Of a DNA stretch of 64,000 nucleotides, positions 61,543 to 64,000 are shown piece by piece. The position numbers were made by a program, and so were the translations under genes. The notes beneath the pieces were generated by a model. That model did not search any database. It had not been told where the DNA came from and saw only the letters and a list, made by a program, of their open reading frames with translations. Source of the DNA: Pararhodobacter zhoushanensis. Lineage in GTDB: Bacteria; Pseudomonadota; Alphaproteobacteria; Rhodobacterales; Rhodobacteraceae. The stretch spans positions 434,001 through 498,000 of the forward strand of contig NZ_REEZ01000001.1 in NCBI RefSeq assembly GCF_003990445.1. The letters are read 5' to 3'. The first letter of the stretch is position 1, and every line of letters starts with the position of its first letter.

Positions 61543-62868
61543 TCAGCAGAACAGATCATTGCCCAGGGCAAACAGCATCATCGCCCCCAAAAGGACCAGA
61601 CCAAAGCTCATCAGATACCCCATCACCCGCTCATTGGGCGGACGGCCGACCAGCGCTTCATAGGCGTGGAACACCAGATGCCCGCCGTCCAGAATCGGGA
61701 TCGGGAACAGGTTGAGCAGGCCCACAGCGGTCGACAGCACTGCAATGAACCAGATGAAGCTGGCCGCGCCATCAGACGCCATCTCGCCCGAGGTGGTGGC
61801 GATGCCGACCGGCCCCGACAGGTTGCAGGTGCTGATTGCCCCGGTGATCATATGGTAGAGACCGGAGATCGAATTCGTCACGATCTCGCCGATCTGGGCG
61901 ACCGCCAGCGGCACGGCCTCGACCACACCGACCGAGCGGGTCGGATGTTCAAAGAACGTCCCGCTTTGCAGCCCGATCAACCAGCGGGTTTCAAACCCGC
62001 CGTCAGGCAGCGGCAAGTCGGTGCGGCGCGGCGTCAGGCTGAGGTCAAGCTCGCTGCCACCGCGCCAGACCTGCAACGCGACCGGTGCGCCCGCGCCATC
62101 AGACACCAGCGGCGGCAGTTGCGAAAACGCCCAGACCGGGGTTTCGTTCACCGACAACACGACATCGCCGGTCTGCATCGACGCATCGCGGGCCGCCGAG
62201 TTCAGCGCGATACCCGCCGCGCGGGCGGGGATCGGGTGCGGGCCTTGCACGGTCAGCGTCTGGCCGTCGCGCTCGACCGTGTAGAGCACGGTTTCAGCCG
62301 GTGCGATGTCGCTTCCGACGCGGTAGAAATCCGTCAGTTCCGGGGTCGGCTGGCCTTCGATGGCGGTGATCATGTCGCCTTCTTGCAACTCAACCAGCCC
62401 CGGCATCGCGAACAGCGGGCCGACGCGCGGGGTTTTGTCGGGCAGGCCCTGCACGGCCAGAAACGCGGTGAAGATCAGGATCGAGAAGATGAAGTTGAAC
62501 GCCGGGCCTGCGAAGATTGTCGCCGCCCGTGCCCAGAGCGGTGCGCCATGCATCGTGCGCCGCCGTTCCTTGGCGTCGAGATGTGACATCACCTCATCAT
62601 CGGCACCCGCCGAGGCCGCGTTGGCGTCGCCCAGAAACTTGACGTAACCGCCAAAGGGCAGCGCCGCGACCTGCCATTGCGTGCCGCGCTTGTCGGTGCG
62701 GCTGAACAGCACCGGACCAAAGCCCAGACTGAACACCTCGGCATGAATGCCCGACCAGCGGCCGACGATATAATGGCCGTATTCATGCACCGTCACGATG
62801 ATCGACAGCGCCACGATGAAGGCAGCAAGCGTGAAGAAGAGGTTGCCGAATTCGGGCAGCAGACCCAT
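61543..62868 (-). CDS. rseP: RIP metalloprotease RseP
   Basis: A 441-residue intramembrane site-2 protease that cleaves anti-sigma factors and remnant signal peptides. The zinc motif HEYGH is at residues 28-32 in the first helix, a PDZ-type region lies in the middle (about 130-290: GLVELQEGDMITAIEGQPTPELTDFYRV), and the second motif NLFPIPILDGGHL is near residue 375. It is 14 bases downstream of dxr, in a conserved order. Confidence 0.95.
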   Translation of the reverse strand: MGLLPEFGNLFFTLAAFIVALSIIVTVHEYGHYIVGRWSGIHAEVFSLGFGPVLFSRTDKRGTQWQVAALPFGGYVKFLGDANAASAGADDEVMSHLDAKERRRTMHGAPLWARAATIFAGPAFNFIFSILIFTAFLAVQGLPDKTPRVGPLFAMPGLVELQEGDMITAIEGQPTPELTDFYRVGSDIAPAETVLYTVERDGQTLTVQGPHPIPARAAGIALNSAARDASMQTGDVVLSVNETPVWAFSQLPPLVSDGAGAPVALQVWRGGSELDLSLTPRRTDLPLPDGGFETRWLIGLQSGTFFEHPTRSVGVVEAVPLAVAQIGEIVTNSISGLYHMITGAISTCNLSGPVGIATTSGEMASDGAASFIWFIAVLSTAVGLLNLFPIPILDGGHLVFHAYEALVGRPPNERVMGYLMSFGLVLLGAMMLFALGNDLFC

Positions 62869-62882
62869 GGGGACTTCCTTTG

Positions 62883-64000
62883 TTACGCTGGCGCGGCCCG
62901 GTGACGGGCCTGCGCGGCCTCGCCTGCCAGAGCGCGCGCCTCGGTGTCGATGGCCAGAACCTCGGCCAAACTACGCGGGGTTTGCGTGATATCCGCCCGC
63001 GCGGCGAAGGCACTGAGCGTGTCCTCAACCAGCGGGGCCATGTCGAGAAACCCGATCTTGCGGGCAATGAAATGATCAAGCGCGATTTCCTTGGCGGCGT
63101 TGAACACCGCCCCCGCCGCGCCGCCGGTGCGCATGACCTGCCACGCCAGCGCCAGCGCCGGATAGCGGGTCAGGTCCGGCTCGGCGAAATCGAGCCGCCC
63201 GGCTTGCGCAAGGTTCAGCCGCGCCACCGGCAGGTCGCCGCGCTGTGGCCAGTTGAGCGCATAGCCGATCGGATGGCGCATATCAGGCGCGCCCAGATGG
63301 CCCATCACCGCGCCGTCGCGGAAGGCGACAAGCGCGTGGACCAGCGATTGCGGATGGATCAGCACGGCGATCTGGTCAGGGGCGAGGCCGAAGAACTCGT
63401 GCGCCTCGATCACCTCCATCGCCTTGTTGAACATCGACGCGCTGTCGATGGTGATGCGCTGGCCCATGTCCCAGTTGGGGTGCTTGCCCGCGTCGTCGGG
63501 CGTCGCATGCGCAAGGCGTTCCATCGGCCAGTCACGCAGCCCCCCGCCCGAGGCGGTCAGGGTGACGGTCTCAACGGCGGCAATATCCTCACCGGCCAGC
63601 GCCTGAAACACCGCCGAGTGTTCGCTATCCACCGGCAGGATCGTCGCGCCATGGCTGCGGGCTTCGGCCAGCAGCAGCGGCCCGGCGGTGACCAGCGATT
63701 CCTTGTTGGCCAGCGCAACGGTGCGCCCCTGCGCCAGCGCGGCAAAGCCCGGCGCAAGCCCGGCAGCGCCGACAATGGCTGACATCATCCAGTCGGCGGG
63801 ACGATGCGCGGCCTCAACCACGGCCTGCGTCCCGGCAGCAACGCGGATGCCGGTGCCCGCAAGCGCCGCCTTGAGCGGCTCGTAACAGTCGTCAAAGGCG
63901 GTGACGGCCAGCTCGGCCTTGTGGGCAATGGCCTGCCTTGCCAACAGCGCCACGTTGCGCCCGCCGGTCAGCGCCACCACCGCGATGTCATTCCGGCGGC
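62883..64000 (-). CDS. dxr: 1-deoxy-D-xylulose 5-phosphate reductoisomerase (partial)
   Basis: Dxr makes 2-C-methyl-D-erythritol 4-phosphate, the second step of the MEP isoprenoid pathway. The 5' end lies beyond the window, so the N-terminal NADPH-binding start is missing. What remains includes VALTGGRNVALLARQAI, LANKESLVTAGPLL, ILPVDSEHSAVFQAL, SASMFNKAMEVIEAHEFFGL, IHPQSLVHALV and FNAAKEIALDHFIARKIGFLDM. The end is typical, with an Ala-rich tail. The gene is followed by rseP. Confidence 0.96.
   Translation of the reverse strand, partial: RRNDIAVVALTGGRNVALLARQAIAHKAELAVTAFDDCYEPLKAALAGTGIRVAAGTQAVVEAAHRPADWMMSAIVGAAGLAPGFAALAQGRTVALANKESLVTAGPLLLAEARSHGATILPVDSEHSAVFQALAGEDIAAVETVTLTASGGGLRDWPMERLAHATPDDAGKHPNWDMGQRITIDSASMFNKAMEVIEAHEFFGLAPDQIAVLIHPQSLVHALVAFRDGAVMGHLGAPDMRHPIGYALNWPQRGDLPVARLNLAQAGRLDFAEPDLTRYPALALAWQVMRTGGAAGAVFNAAKEIALDHFIARKIGFLDMAPLVEDTLSAFAARADITQTPRSLAEVLAIDTEARALAGEAAQARHRAAPA

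Overview
The window is GC-rich chromosomal DNA from an alphaproteobacterium, almost certainly Rhodobacterales (Rhodobacteraceae/Paracoccaceae). The grounds are the CtrA/SciP cell-cycle regulator pair, the stand-alone NDUFS4-type complex I subunit, monomeric isocitrate dehydrogenase, pyruvate carboxylase, folate-dependent TrmFO, and the bamA-skp-fabZ-lpxA-lpxI-lpxB envelope cluster. I found no insertion sequence, prophage, CRISPR array or rRNA. Two identical tRNA-Gly(GCC) genes are present.

Layout. 0-6 kb: ppiD-like chaperone, trpE, a DUF4389 membrane protein and guaB. 6-8 kb: divergent mntR and mntH with a clear operator between them. 8-13 kb: an orphan HEPN-like ORF, an M20 amidohydrolase, a DHFR-like reductase, an HSL-type hydrolase, an aspartyl/asparaginyl hydroxylase-family enzyme and a Cys-rich secreted protein. 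13-15.5 kb: an MFS drug exporter and TetR cassette flanked by gene-poor DNA. 15.8-22.7 kb: monomeric icd, an SMR exporter, two YitT-family paralogs, a Tat-exported 5'-nucleotidase-like protein and several small secreted proteins. 22.8-31 kb: typA, an oxidoreductase, pyc, csbD, a PhnA-like protein and the first tRNA-Gly. 31-33.5 kb: a DUF2306 membrane protein and TetR around a three-site operator, then an HxlR regulator and the second tRNA-Gly. 33.6-47.6 kb: sulP-usp, NDUFS4, uvrB, ydcF, usp, rhodanese, gyrA, doxX, trmFO-gluQ, hisI, an Fe-S scaffold gene and a hidden 42-codon gene. 47.6-53.1 kb: a minus-strand run sciP, ctrA, ligA, recG. 53.3-54.4 kb: mnmA. 54.7-64 kb: a minus-strand envelope run dxr, rseP, a small membrane protein, bamA, skp, fabZ, lpxA, lpxI, lpxB.

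The genes are mostly housekeeping: outer-membrane biogenesis, DNA repair and replication (ligA, recG, gyrA, uvrB), tRNA modification, anaplerosis and the TCA cycle, and metal homeostasis. The most notable non-coding content is a four-copy family of intergenic repeats sharing a GGATATTT / AAATATCC core next to G/C-run hairpins (A 58-246, B 3801-4046, D 18199-18321, C 24611-24755). Two copies (B and D) share a nested hairpin block whose stems differ by compensatory changes. Other regulatory signals are a palindromic MntR-type operator, a three-copy 13-bp TetR operator, a candidate LexA box before uvrB, a CtrA-like site before ctrA, and a gene-less AT-rich interval at 54439-54713 with a promoter-like element over a perfect inverted repeat.
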